NCBI RefSeq assembly: GCF_000023285.1
Contig: NC_013162.1
Coordinates: 612,501-676,500 of the forward strand
Length of the DNA stretch: 64,000 nt
Direction: 5' to 3'
Source: Capnocytophaga ochracea DSM 7271
GTDB lineage: Bacteria > Bacteroidota > Bacteroidia > Flavobacteriales > Flavobacteriaceae
Shown: piece after piece, positions 51,832-58,240 of the stretch
Layout of the letters: each line of letters opens with the position of its first letter
How positions within the stretch are numbered: the stretch's first letter is position 1
Position numbers and translations under genes: made by a program
Notes under the pieces: generated by a model
What the model saw: the letters and a program-made list of their open reading frames with translations, nothing else
Databases searched by the model: none
What the model was told of the DNA's origin: nothing

Positions 51832-51868
51832 GTCGTAGCACGAGTCGTAGCACAACACACAATAACTA

Positions 51869-51907
51869 AACTCCCCGTGTAGTGAATAACTGCACGGGGA
51901 TTTTTTT
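51869..51907 (+). terminator. Terminator after the DUF389 gene
   Basis: CTCCCCGTGTAGT and ACTGCACGGGGA pair around GAATA, with T7 after. Adjacent to GTCGTAGCACGAGTCGTAGCAC repeats. Confidence 0.88.
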
Positions 51908-51923
51908 ATTTGCTAATTTTTAC

Positions 51924-51931
51924 TATCTTTG
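51924..51931 (+). promoter_or_regulatory. Candidate -7 box TATCTTTG of the yciI-sigma operon
   Basis: TATCTTTG 56 bases before the ATG, with TTTGCT 17 bases upstream. Confidence 0.65.
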
Positions 51932-51986
51932 TCCCCATAGAGAAAATTCAATCGTTATAGGGGTATAATATTAAATTTAAAAATAT

Positions 51987-52331
51987 ATGAAAGATTTTGT
52001 ATTGATTTTTCGTTTGAACAACATCGCTGATTTCAAACCTACTCCTGAGCAAATGCAAGAACGTATGAACTGGCTTGCAGGTATCGCTTCACAAAACAAA
52101 TTAGCCGATAAGGGCAATACTCTTTTGCCTATTGCTGGCAGTGCCAAAACTATCAAAGCCGATAAGGTTGTAACCGATGGACCTTTTACCGAAATTAAAG
52201 AGTTTATCAGTGGTTATGTGGTAGTGAAAGCTGAAAACATTGATGAAGCAGTAGAGATGGCAAAAGCCAATCCTATTTTTGAACAAGTAGGTGGCAGTAT
52301 TGAAGTACGTGAAGTGCTAAAAAGAGATTAA
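51987..52331 (+). CDS. YciI/DGPF family protein
   Basis: A 114-residue protein of the YCII-related family: MKDFVLIFRLNN start, VTDGPFTEIKEFISGYVVVKAENIDEAVEMAKANPI, where DGPF is the family's namesake motif. Dimeric alpha-beta barrels of unknown enzymatic role. The gene ends one base before the sigma factor gene; pairs of DGPF proteins with ECF42 sigma factors are a known association, so it is the likely target or cofactor of that sigma factor. Confidence 0.9.
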   Translation: MKDFVLIFRLNNIADFKPTPEQMQERMNWLAGIASQNKLADKGNTLLPIAGSAKTIKADKVVTDGPFTEIKEFISGYVVVKAENIDEAVEMAKANPIFEQVGGSIEVREVLKRD

Positions 52332-52332
52332 A

Positions 52333-53553
52333 ATGCCTCACTCACAACTTTTATCCGATTTGTTTCGAAAAGAATACGCTAAAATGGTGGCAGTGTTATG
52401 TCGCCATTTTGGCTTTTCTCATTTGGAAATTGCTGAAGATATTGCAAGTGATACTTTCCTAAAAGCCTATGAATTATGGGAAATACAGCCCTTGCCTGCT
52501 AACCCTACTGCGTGGCTTTACACCGTCGCCAAAAATAAAGCTAAGGACTATGAGAAACACATAGCTATATTTGAAGATAAAGTAAAAAAGGCACTTACAC
52601 CTACTGAGAAAAGCGAAGAACTTACCTTTGAAACTTCTGAAATAAACGACAGTCAGTTAGAAATGCTTTTCAATATATGTGACCCTTCTATTTCTGTAGA
52701 ATCACAAATAAGTTTAGCTTTGCAAATACTCTGTGGTTTTACAGTAGAAGAGATTGCCAATGCCCTACTCACCCATACCGAAACTATAAAAAAACGACTT
52801 CTTAGGGCTAAAAACAAGCTTAGAGAGCATCATTTTCAAATCAAAACCGTAAGCCCAGCCAATATACAAGCCCGATTAGAAACTGTACTGCGCTGTTTGT
52901 ACTTATTTTTCAATGAAGGCTATTTTTCAGAAACTAATAATCAGTTCATACGAAAGGAGTTCTGCAAAGAAGCCTTACGTCTTACGCTCTTACTTGCCGA
53001 GCACCCTCAAACTGATACACCACAAGTGAATGCTCTTTTATCGCTGATGTGTTTCCAAAGTTCTAGACTTGAAGCTCGTATCAATACCACAGGTGAAAAC
53101 ACCCTTTATGAACAACAAGATAAAAGCAAATGGGACAAAGAACTCATACACAGAGGCAACTATTACTTAGTAAAAGCCTGTGAAGACTCTCAAATCTCTA
53201 AATATCACTTAGAAGCTGGTATTGCCTATTGGCATACTACCCCTACCGATGAAAATAAGTGGGAGTATATTCTCCGCCTATATAACCAACTCATTATCAT
53301 TGAATATTCTTCTGTAATAGCCTTAAACAGGACTTTTGCTTACGGCAAGGTGTACGGCAAAGAAAAAGCTATTGTAGAAGCTGAAAAATTAGGACTACAA
53401 GACAATCGTTACTACCACGAGTTATTAGGATATTTGTATACTGATATCAATAACCAAAAAGCAATTGCTCACTACCAAAAAGCGATTGCTCTTTCTAAAT
53501 CGGCTAACGAGCGCGCTACACTGCAAAAACAGATAGAACAATTAGTGAAATAA
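52333..53553 (+). CDS. ECF42-like sigma-70 factor with C-terminal extension
   Basis: A 406-residue sigma factor, twice the size of plain ECF sigmas. Region 2 (DLFRKEYAKMVAVLCRHFGF, EDIASDTFLKAYELW, AWLYTVAKNKAKDYEK) and region 4 (LALQILCGFTVEEIANALLT, TIKKRLLRAKNKLREH) occupy residues 1-170; the rest is an ECF42-type helical extension with a tail resembling TPR repeats (LNRTFAYGKVYGKEKAIVEA, YHELLGYLYTDINNQKAIAHYQKAI). Such factors regulate DGPF-protein genes and need no classical anti-sigma. It lies one base after yciI, supporting this. Confidence 0.9.
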   Translation: MPHSQLLSDLFRKEYAKMVAVLCRHFGFSHLEIAEDIASDTFLKAYELWEIQPLPANPTAWLYTVAKNKAKDYEKHIAIFEDKVKKALTPTEKSEELTFETSEINDSQLEMLFNICDPSISVESQISLALQILCGFTVEEIANALLTHTETIKKRLLRAKNKLREHHFQIKTVSPANIQARLETVLRCLYLFFNEGYFSETNNQFIRKEFCKEALRLTLLLAEHPQTDTPQVNALLSLMCFQSSRLEARINTTGENTLYEQQDKSKWDKELIHRGNYYLVKACEDSQISKYHLEAGIAYWHTTPTDENKWEYILRLYNQLIIIEYSSVIALNRTFAYGKVYGKEKAIVEAEKLGLQDNRYYHELLGYLYTDINNQKAIAHYQKAIALSKSANERATLQKQIEQLVK

Positions 53554-53582
53554 GAGGAGTAGTTTTATTCGCTAATTATTAC

Positions 53583-53590
53583 TACCTTTG
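53583..53590 (+). promoter_or_regulatory. Candidate -7 box TACCTTTG before the small exported frame
   Basis: TACCTTTG 22 bases before ATG 53613, with TTATTCGC upstream. Confidence 0.6.
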
Positions 53591-53612
53591 CCAACAAAAA
53601 CCTTAGGACGAT

Positions 53613-53765
53613 ATGTTAAAAAACTTCACCCTTATCATTGCTCTCTTGCTCACTTCTTTAGCGCAAGCACAAAAAGAAACTTCAATCCGTCATATCGATA
53701 TCCTCACTTATGACTCTGATGGGGGACTTTATTTTTATGCTTCTCCTGAAGATGTAATCATTTAA
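53613..53765 (+). CDS. Small exported protein, probably a truncated gene
   Basis: A 50-residue frame with a good signal peptide (MLKNFTLIIALLLTSLAQAQ) followed by KETSIRHIDILTYDSDGGLYFYASPEDVII and a stop. It has a good promoter. Beyond the stop the sequence continues with a further 20 codons of possible coding sense in other frames, so it may be the beginning of a larger gene that was cut. Function unknown. Confidence 0.5.
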   Translation: MLKNFTLIIALLLTSLAQAQKETSIRHIDILTYDSDGGLYFYASPEDVII

Positions 53766-53867
53766 CGAGAACAAATCACAAATAAAATTCTCGTATGCAA
53801 ACTACTTATATAGAACGCACTACAGGGATTCTTTGTTAATTATCAATGGTTAATTCTCAATTATTAC

Positions 53868-53875
53868 TATCTTTG
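53868..53875 (+). promoter_or_regulatory. Candidate -7 box TATCTTTG before the BRO-like gene
   Basis: TATCTTTG 28 bases before ATG 53903. Confidence 0.6.
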
Positions 53876-53902
53876 TAACTTAAAAATATATCATCATCTG
53901 AA

Positions 53903-54235
53903 ATGAAAAAAGAAGCTATCAAATTATTTGAAGAACGCAAGGTGCGTACCATTTGGGATGACACTCACGAGAAATGGTATTTCTCTATTGTAGATGTAGT
54001 GGCTATACTTGCTGATAGTAAAGATTTTCTTACTGCTCGAAAGTATTGGAACAAACTAAAAGAACGACTCAAAAAAGAGGGAAATGAAACGGTGTCAAAT
54101 TGTCACCAGTTGAAATTAGAAGCTGCTGATGGTAAAATGCGACTTACTGATGTTGCTGATACTAAAACTCAATTGGGGCGCAGTGTTATATCGCCTACAA
54201 AAGCTAAAGACTACCTTAAAATTGAGGAGCCGTAG
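53903..54235 (+). pseudogene. BRO-N-like antirepressor protein with internal deletion
   Basis: A 110-residue frame starting with the common Bacteroidota BRO-family N-terminus: VRTIWDDTHEKWYFSIVDVV, RKYWNKLKERLKKEGNETVS, LEAADGKMRLTDVADT. Complete homologues have about 270 residues and a middle region after VADT; here VADT is joined directly to KTQLGRSVISPTKAKDYL, which resembles the C-terminal end of those proteins (TGxSVIS..NAKDYL). So the middle was probably lost by an in-frame deletion. Usually phage- or MGE-linked; may be non-functional. Confidence 0.6.
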
Positions 54236-54300
54236 CACGACAAGCTATAAAAAACTCCGCGTGGTGCGAGCTACACAGGCTGTCGCTATCAAGAGTTTAT
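54229..54300 (+). repeat. Degenerate copy of the CTCCCCGTGGTRCGAG hairpin repeat
   Basis: GTAGCACGACAAGC followed by AACTCCGCGTGGTGCGAGC and TACACAGGC resembles the hairpin at 56250-56299, but the right arm is missing. Together with the 51.87 kb hairpin it shows a dispersed terminator-like repeat. Confidence 0.5.
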
Positions 54301-54327
54301 TAGCTAACTTGTTAATTAACTAATTAT

Positions 54328-54335
54328 TATCTTTG
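54328..54335 (+). promoter_or_regulatory. Candidate -7 box TATCTTTG upstream of the Crp-family gene
   Basis: TATCTTTG about 146 bases before the ATG at 54481, preceded by CTTGTTAATT. A leader of this length leaves its link to the gene uncertain. Confidence 0.45.
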
Positions 54336-54480
54336 CAGTAGCACAACAGTAAATAGCTTCATCTTCCACTTATTCAGTAGTGATTAGACAGATGTTTTTA
54401 CACTATTATTAGACTTAGAGGATGAAAGCTCCGTAAGTAATACCTAGCAGACTTACAAATGCAAATATCAAAGAATAACA

Positions 54481-55050
54481 ATGATGCATAACTTATTTCA
54501 AAATATCTACAAACACCCTCTGATAGGGGCGCAAGAACTACAACAAATACAAAAAGCCCATCAGCCTATTGCTTTTCGTAAAGGTGATTTTATCTTGCGC
54601 AAGGACGAAATAGCTCGTGGTTATCTCATCTTGCAGACAGGAGTTGCTCGCGCCTTTGTATATGACTATGAAGGGAATGATATCACTACCGACTTCTTTT
54701 GTGAAGGTGAAATTATCGTGCAAGAACTCTCTCTTTTTAAGCATTTGCCTTCTGCCGAAAATATCCAAGCCCTTACCCCTTGCGAGGGATGGCATATAAA
54801 TTATGACAATTTTCAAGAACTTTATCATAGTTTGAAAGGATATTCCGAATGGGGGCGACTCTTTATGACAGAGAAATTGTTTCAGGCAAAAAAGCGTTCT
54901 CTTGAAATGATTACACTCCCTGCCAAAGAACGCTATATGCAGTTTATAAAGGAAAAACCCAGTGCTATAAAGTACGCCCTCTTAAAACATATAGCTACTT
55001 ATTTAGGCATCACAGATACTTCGCTGAGTCGTATCAGGAAAGAAATGTGA
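54481..55050 (+). CDS. Crp/Fnr-family transcriptional regulator
   Basis: A 189-residue regulator with a cNMP-binding-type beta barrel at residues 20-110 (FRKGDFILRKDEIARGYLIL, DFFCEGEIIVQELSLF) and a short C-terminal helix-turn-helix (YALLKHIATYLGITDTSLSRIRKEM). Second ATG at 54484 is equally possible. The ligand pocket lacks the Arg-Ser pair that binds cAMP, so its ligand is unknown, as is usual for this small Bacteroidota type. A terminator follows directly. Confidence 0.88.
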   Translation: MMHNLFQNIYKHPLIGAQELQQIQKAHQPIAFRKGDFILRKDEIARGYLILQTGVARAFVYDYEGNDITTDFFCEGEIIVQELSLFKHLPSAENIQALTPCEGWHINYDNFQELYHSLKGYSEWGRLFMTEKLFQAKKRSLEMITLPAKERYMQFIKEKPSAIKYALLKHIATYLGITDTSLSRIRKEM

Positions 55051-55081
55051 AAATCTTGTCTTATGGCAAGATTTTTTTTGT
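55051..55081 (+). terminator. Terminator after the Crp-family gene
   Basis: AAATCTTG and CAAGATTT pair around TCTTATGG, with a T8 tail. Confidence 0.8.
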
Positions 55082-55091
55082 GTATTAGTCA

Positions 55092-55099
55092 TATTTTTG
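55092..55099 (+). promoter_or_regulatory. Candidate -7 box TATTTTTG of the DinB gene
   Basis: TATTTTTG 27 bases before ATG 55127. It overlaps the frame that would extend the gene upstream, arguing for the shorter start. Confidence 0.55.
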
Positions 55100-55126
55100 C
55101 CCCCGAATTTTAAAAAGTATTTAAAA

Positions 55127-55597
55127 ATGACAAAAACAAAACACTTTGATTTTCTTTTATCCATTCGCAAAAACCTATTGACTTACTTGGATAATCTTAC
55201 TCCTGAACAATTAGGTTATATTCCAATAGGTTTTTCTAATAATATCTTTTGGAATATAGCACATTGTATTGCTGTACAGCAATTCTTATGTTATCAACTC
55301 AGTGGAAATAAACTGCTAATAAGCAATGATTTTTTAGAGAAATACAATCGTGGCACCTTTCCTCAAAAGATTGCACCTTCAAAGGGAGAAATCTACCAAG
55401 TAAAGGAATTGTTACTTAGTACAGTAAATCAATTACAAGAAGATTATCAAACAAGGCTATTCAATGAGTTTCCAACGGTTAAGGTAGGTTTATTTTGTAT
55501 AGACACTATAGAAGATGCAATGTATGTAAACAATATGCACGAATCGAGACATTTGGGAACTGTAGTAGCTTTAAACTATTTTAGTTCAAAAATTTAA
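55127..55597 (+). CDS. DinB family protein
   Basis: A 156-residue protein starting at ATG 55127 (MTKTKHFDFLLSIRKNLL); the ten codons before are part of the promoter region. It is a four-helix bundle with the three DinB-type histidines: WNIAHC near residue 53 and MHESRHLG near the C-terminus. DinB/YfiT-like proteins bind a metal and act as thiol-dependent S-transferases in some species. No substrate inferred. It is followed at six bases by the TfoX-like gene. Confidence 0.83.
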   Translation: MTKTKHFDFLLSIRKNLLTYLDNLTPEQLGYIPIGFSNNIFWNIAHCIAVQQFLCYQLSGNKLLISNDFLEKYNRGTFPQKIAPSKGEIYQVKELLLSTVNQLQEDYQTRLFNEFPTVKVGLFCIDTIEDAMYVNNMHESRHLGTVVALNYFSSKI

Positions 55598-55603
55598 TAT
55601 AAT

Positions 55604-55960
55604 ATGGCTTATAGTATAACACTTGCCAATAGAGTTCGCGAATATTTAGCCGAAATTCCTCATATCACAGTGGAAGAAAAGGCGATGTTTGGCGGTTTGG
55701 CTTTCTTGGTGAATGACAAGATGTGCATCAACATAGGGGAGGATTGCCTAATGTGTAGGTTTGACCCTGAGCAGACAGAAGAAATTGCCGAAAGGCAGGG
55801 GTTCTCGCCAGTGGTAATGAGAGGCAAAGAGCTCTCTGGCTATTGCTATGTAGACCCTACGGGGTACAACCCAAAAAAAGACTTTGATTTTTGGTTACAA
55901 CTCTGTTTAGAGTTCAACAGCAAAGCAAAGAGTTCTAAGAAAAAGAATAAAAACAACTAA
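55604..55960 (+). CDS. TfoX/Sxy N-terminal domain protein
   Basis: A 118-residue protein with the TfoX_N domain: IPHITVEEKAMFGGLAFLVNDKMCINI and CLMCRFDPEQTEEIAERQGF, then MRGKELSGYCYVDP. TfoX/Sxy is a competence regulator in some Proteobacteria, but single-domain proteins of this kind in Bacteroidota are of unknown role. It lies six bases after DinB, one operon likely. Lys-rich tail. Confidence 0.85.
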   Translation: MAYSITLANRVREYLAEIPHITVEEKAMFGGLAFLVNDKMCINIGEDCLMCRFDPEQTEEIAERQGFSPVVMRGKELSGYCYVDPTGYNPKKDFDFWLQLCLEFNSKAKSSKKKNKNN

Positions 55961-55973
55961 TTCGCAATAATAT

Positions 55974-56144
55974 ATGTTTGATTTTCTTGCAGAACTCACT
56001 AAAAATAAGAATAAAGAGTGGTTTGATACTCATAAAGCACATATGAATCGGCTACAAGGATTATTAGTTATGCGTCCTTTTTTTGACTTTATGACTGAAG
56101 CGCTCACAACAAACCTCAATAGGGAATCGATATCGAATAATTAA
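55974..56144 (+). pseudogene. Truncated DUF2461 gene
   Basis: 56 codons (MFDFLAELTKNKNKEWFDTHKA ...) match the start of DUF2461 proteins, whose N-terminus reads FL.EL..NN.REWFD.H; those have about 220 residues. Here the frame ends after LTTNLNRESISNN. It follows the TfoX-like gene by 13 bases. Confidence 0.6.
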
Positions 56145-56249
56145 AAAAAATAGAACTCCCTATTGGAGAACAATATTTTGGTTACTACGGTAGCTTTAGG
56201 GATAAGTTTGGTATTGGTTAGATGTTTTTATGCTAACTTTTTAAAAGTA
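56145..56249 (+). pseudogene. Remnant of an unidentified gene
   Basis: After AAAAAAA a frame reads KIELPIGEQYFGYYGSFRDKFGIG and stops near 56220. It may be a later piece of the same DUF2461 gene or another one. No start or promoter is seen. Confidence 0.35.
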
Positions 56250-56299
56250 AAACTCCCCGTGGTACGAGCCACACAGGCAGTAACCACGGGGAGTTTTTG
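56250..56299 (+). terminator. Long hairpin of the CTCCCCGTGGT repeat family
   Basis: AAACTCCCCGTGGT pairs exactly with ACCACGGGGAGTTT around ACGAGCCACACAGGCAGTA, followed by TTTGT. A good terminator without a clear gene in front. Confidence 0.8.
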
Positions 56300-56331
56300 T
56301 CAATTATCAATGGTTAATTGTCAATTTTTAC

Positions 56332-56471
56332 TATCTTTGTGGCTTGAAAAATAAAAGCGTTACAAGTTGTGACAGCTTGAAACAAATTACTCTGGTGGTA
56401 AAACTCCTATTGAGGAAACCCATCGCAAACTGAATGAACTTGCCCTTACTTTCTTTAAAAAACATTTATAA
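56332..56471 (+). pseudogene. Orphan promoter and C-terminal gene remnant
   Basis: A good -7 box (TATCTTTG, 56332-56339) is followed by a frame that ends TNYSGGKTPIEETHRKLNEL and ALTFFKKHL before the stop at 56471, which looks like a real protein C-terminus without its body. The gene it belonged to seems deleted. Confidence 0.45.
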
Positions 56472-56472
56472 T

Positions 56473-56667
56473 AATTAACGTGAGTTCGACATAAGAAAAG
56501 TGTAGCTTACGCTACAGAAATCTTATAAATCTTAAAAAAAAATAAACAAATAGGTAGCAAGCTACCTTTAGACACATACTCTGCTATGCCAGCTCGCAGA
56601 CTACACACAGATTATGATACAAACATAGGCGTGACTTTGGTAGTTTTAAAAACTTTTAGATGGCTTT
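56473..56667 (+). repeat. AATTAACGTGAGTTCG repeat family, copy A
   Basis: Starts AATTAACGTGAGTTCGACAT, continues with a TGTAGCTTACGCTACA hairpin, GAAATCTTATAAATC, CAAATAGG, CTCTGCTATGCCAGC, and ends with the ACAAACATAGGCGTGAC block through GTAGTTTTAAAAAC. The last part is shared base for base with copy B at 61848. It lies about 200 bases beyond the stop of the first SusD gene. Confidence 0.8.
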
Positions 56668-56792
56668 TGTTGAAGCAGTACTAACTAAATTCTTTAACGC
56701 AATATACTGGAATAAAGTAGTGATGCTTATAACTAAGCAATAGAGAAATAGGTTAATATCGAAAAAATCTTTTTGTTTAAAAAGTACAAAGG

Positions 56793-56829
56793 AAATAAAA
56801 AGAGCTGAATCTCTCTCAGAAGATTCAGC
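56793..56829 (-). terminator. Terminator of the first susC-susD operon
   Basis: On the minus strand GCTGAATCT and AGATTCAGC pair around TCTGAGAG, followed by TCTTTTTATTT. 36 bases beyond the SusD stop. Confidence 0.85.
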
Positions 56830-56864
56830 CCTAATTTTATTCTATTTTTTTAGTTTACTAAAAA

Positions 56865-58235
56865 TTAATAACCTTGGTTTTGTACCATATTGCCATTAGC
56901 TCCCATTTCGCTATTTGGAATAGGGAATGAGTATTTATAGCTTCCATAGGTTACTGTTCCATAAGTTTGTAAGGCATCATCTACAAGAGGCATATCTTGT
57001 TTATTTCGAGCAATATCATAAAAACGGAAGCCTTCACCTGCAAATTCTTTTCGTCTTTCTAACAAAATATTCTCAAGAGTTGCCGATGTATAAGCAGTTG
57101 CTCTTCGTTTTGCTGGTATTAAATTCAGCTGAGCAAGGGCATTTGCAGTATCACCTAAACGGAAAAGAGCTTCGGCATAGGTGAGCACCACTTCTTCATA
57201 ACGAATAATAGGAATATCTTGTGAACCTATGAGATCTGTTTGTTTTCGCATTCTGTAAGTTTTACCAGCTTTTACTTCGGAAAAAAGAGCCTTTCTAACA
57301 TCTCCTGTTTCGTATTTTGAATACAAATCGTTGAGCATTACCACATCTCCATAAGACCCAAAATAAATATTTCCTAAACTATTGACACTAGTATTATCAC
57401 TATCATTATTGGCAATAGAGAAAATTTGATTTTTAGTATTATCAGTAGTAAAGGTTTTTGCAAAATCGTCGGGAGCTGCAATATCTAAACGAGAGCCTTT
57501 GTGATCAATTACGTACTTAGCAGCATCACGAGCAGTTGCCCAATCTTCAAAGAAAAGAGCTACACGAGCTTTGAGTGCATAGGCTGCAAAAGTAGTAATG
57601 TAGTGAGCAGAAGTATCGTCTTCGCTTGCCGATAAATTGCTAATGGCTGCATTTAGGTCTTCCATTATAAGCTCATAGGTACGCTGAACCGTTTCACGAG
57701 CTGGATAAATGGCTTTCCCAAATACTTTTGTATAAGGAACGCCTAACGCCTTTGTTCTGTCAGGCTCTTGATATTGTTGACCGTAAAGTTTCAACAAGTC
57801 AAAATGCGCTAAAGCACGAATGGCATAAGCTTCCCCTAAATAATGATTCAGCGTAGTAACATCACCCGTAATTTTTGCTCTATCAGCATTAATAACTACA
57901 TTGGTGGATACTATTGTCTGATTGATTAGCGTCCAAGTATCAGAAGCATAAGCATCTGTTTTGGTCATATCCATTTTAGCAACTGTAATAAAACGGTTTG
58001 AGTTTGCGTCGGAATATGCATTATCGGAACGCACCTCTCCGAAAATAATGACATCTCTTCCGTAGTAATATCTTGTACTCATACGGCTATATGCTGAGTT
58101 TAAAACACTCCTAACGTCTTCTACAGATTTGATACTTCCCTCTAACTCTTTATCTTGTTCTAATGTAGGGTCTAAGTCGGCACAGCTTGTAGCTAACAAG
58201 GCTATGCTAAATAGTGTATATATAACTTTTTTCAT
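56865..58235 (-). CDS. SusD/RagB-family outer-membrane lipoprotein
   Basis: The surface partner of SusC that caps the barrel and binds substrate. The 456-residue protein has lipobox LLATSC (Cys 18), then ADLDPTLEQDKELEG, the SusD-type TPR helices (LGEAYAIRALAHFDLLKLYGQ) and the conserved end ENILLERRKEFAGEGFRFYDIAR. The starting ATG lies five bases after the SusC stop, giving one operon. Substrate class (glycan or peptide) cannot be read from sequence. Confidence 0.93.
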   Translation of the reverse strand: MKKVIYTLFSIALLATSCADLDPTLEQDKELEGSIKSVEDVRSVLNSAYSRMSTRYYYGRDVIIFGEVRSDNAYSDANSNRFITVAKMDMTKTDAYASDTWTLINQTIVSTNVVINADRAKITGDVTTLNHYLGEAYAIRALAHFDLLKLYGQQYQEPDRTKALGVPYTKVFGKAIYPARETVQRTYELIMEDLNAAISNLSASEDDTSAHYITTFAAYALKARVALFFEDWATARDAAKYVIDHKGSRLDIAAPDDFAKTFTTDNTKNQIFSIANNDSDNTSVNSLGNIYFGSYGDVVMLNDLYSKYETGDVRKALFSEVKAGKTYRMRKQTDLIGSQDIPIIRYEEVVLTYAEALFRLGDTANALAQLNLIPAKRRATAYTSATLENILLERRKEFAGEGFRFYDIARNKQDMPLVDDALQTYGTVTYGSYKYSFPIPNSEMGANGNMVQNQGY

Positions 58236-58240
58236 TTTGT

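Noticed and set aside
56163-56354. Plus-strand open frame of 63 codons over the hairpin
   Set aside because: Runs through the terminator-like hairpin and repeat words; not protein-like.
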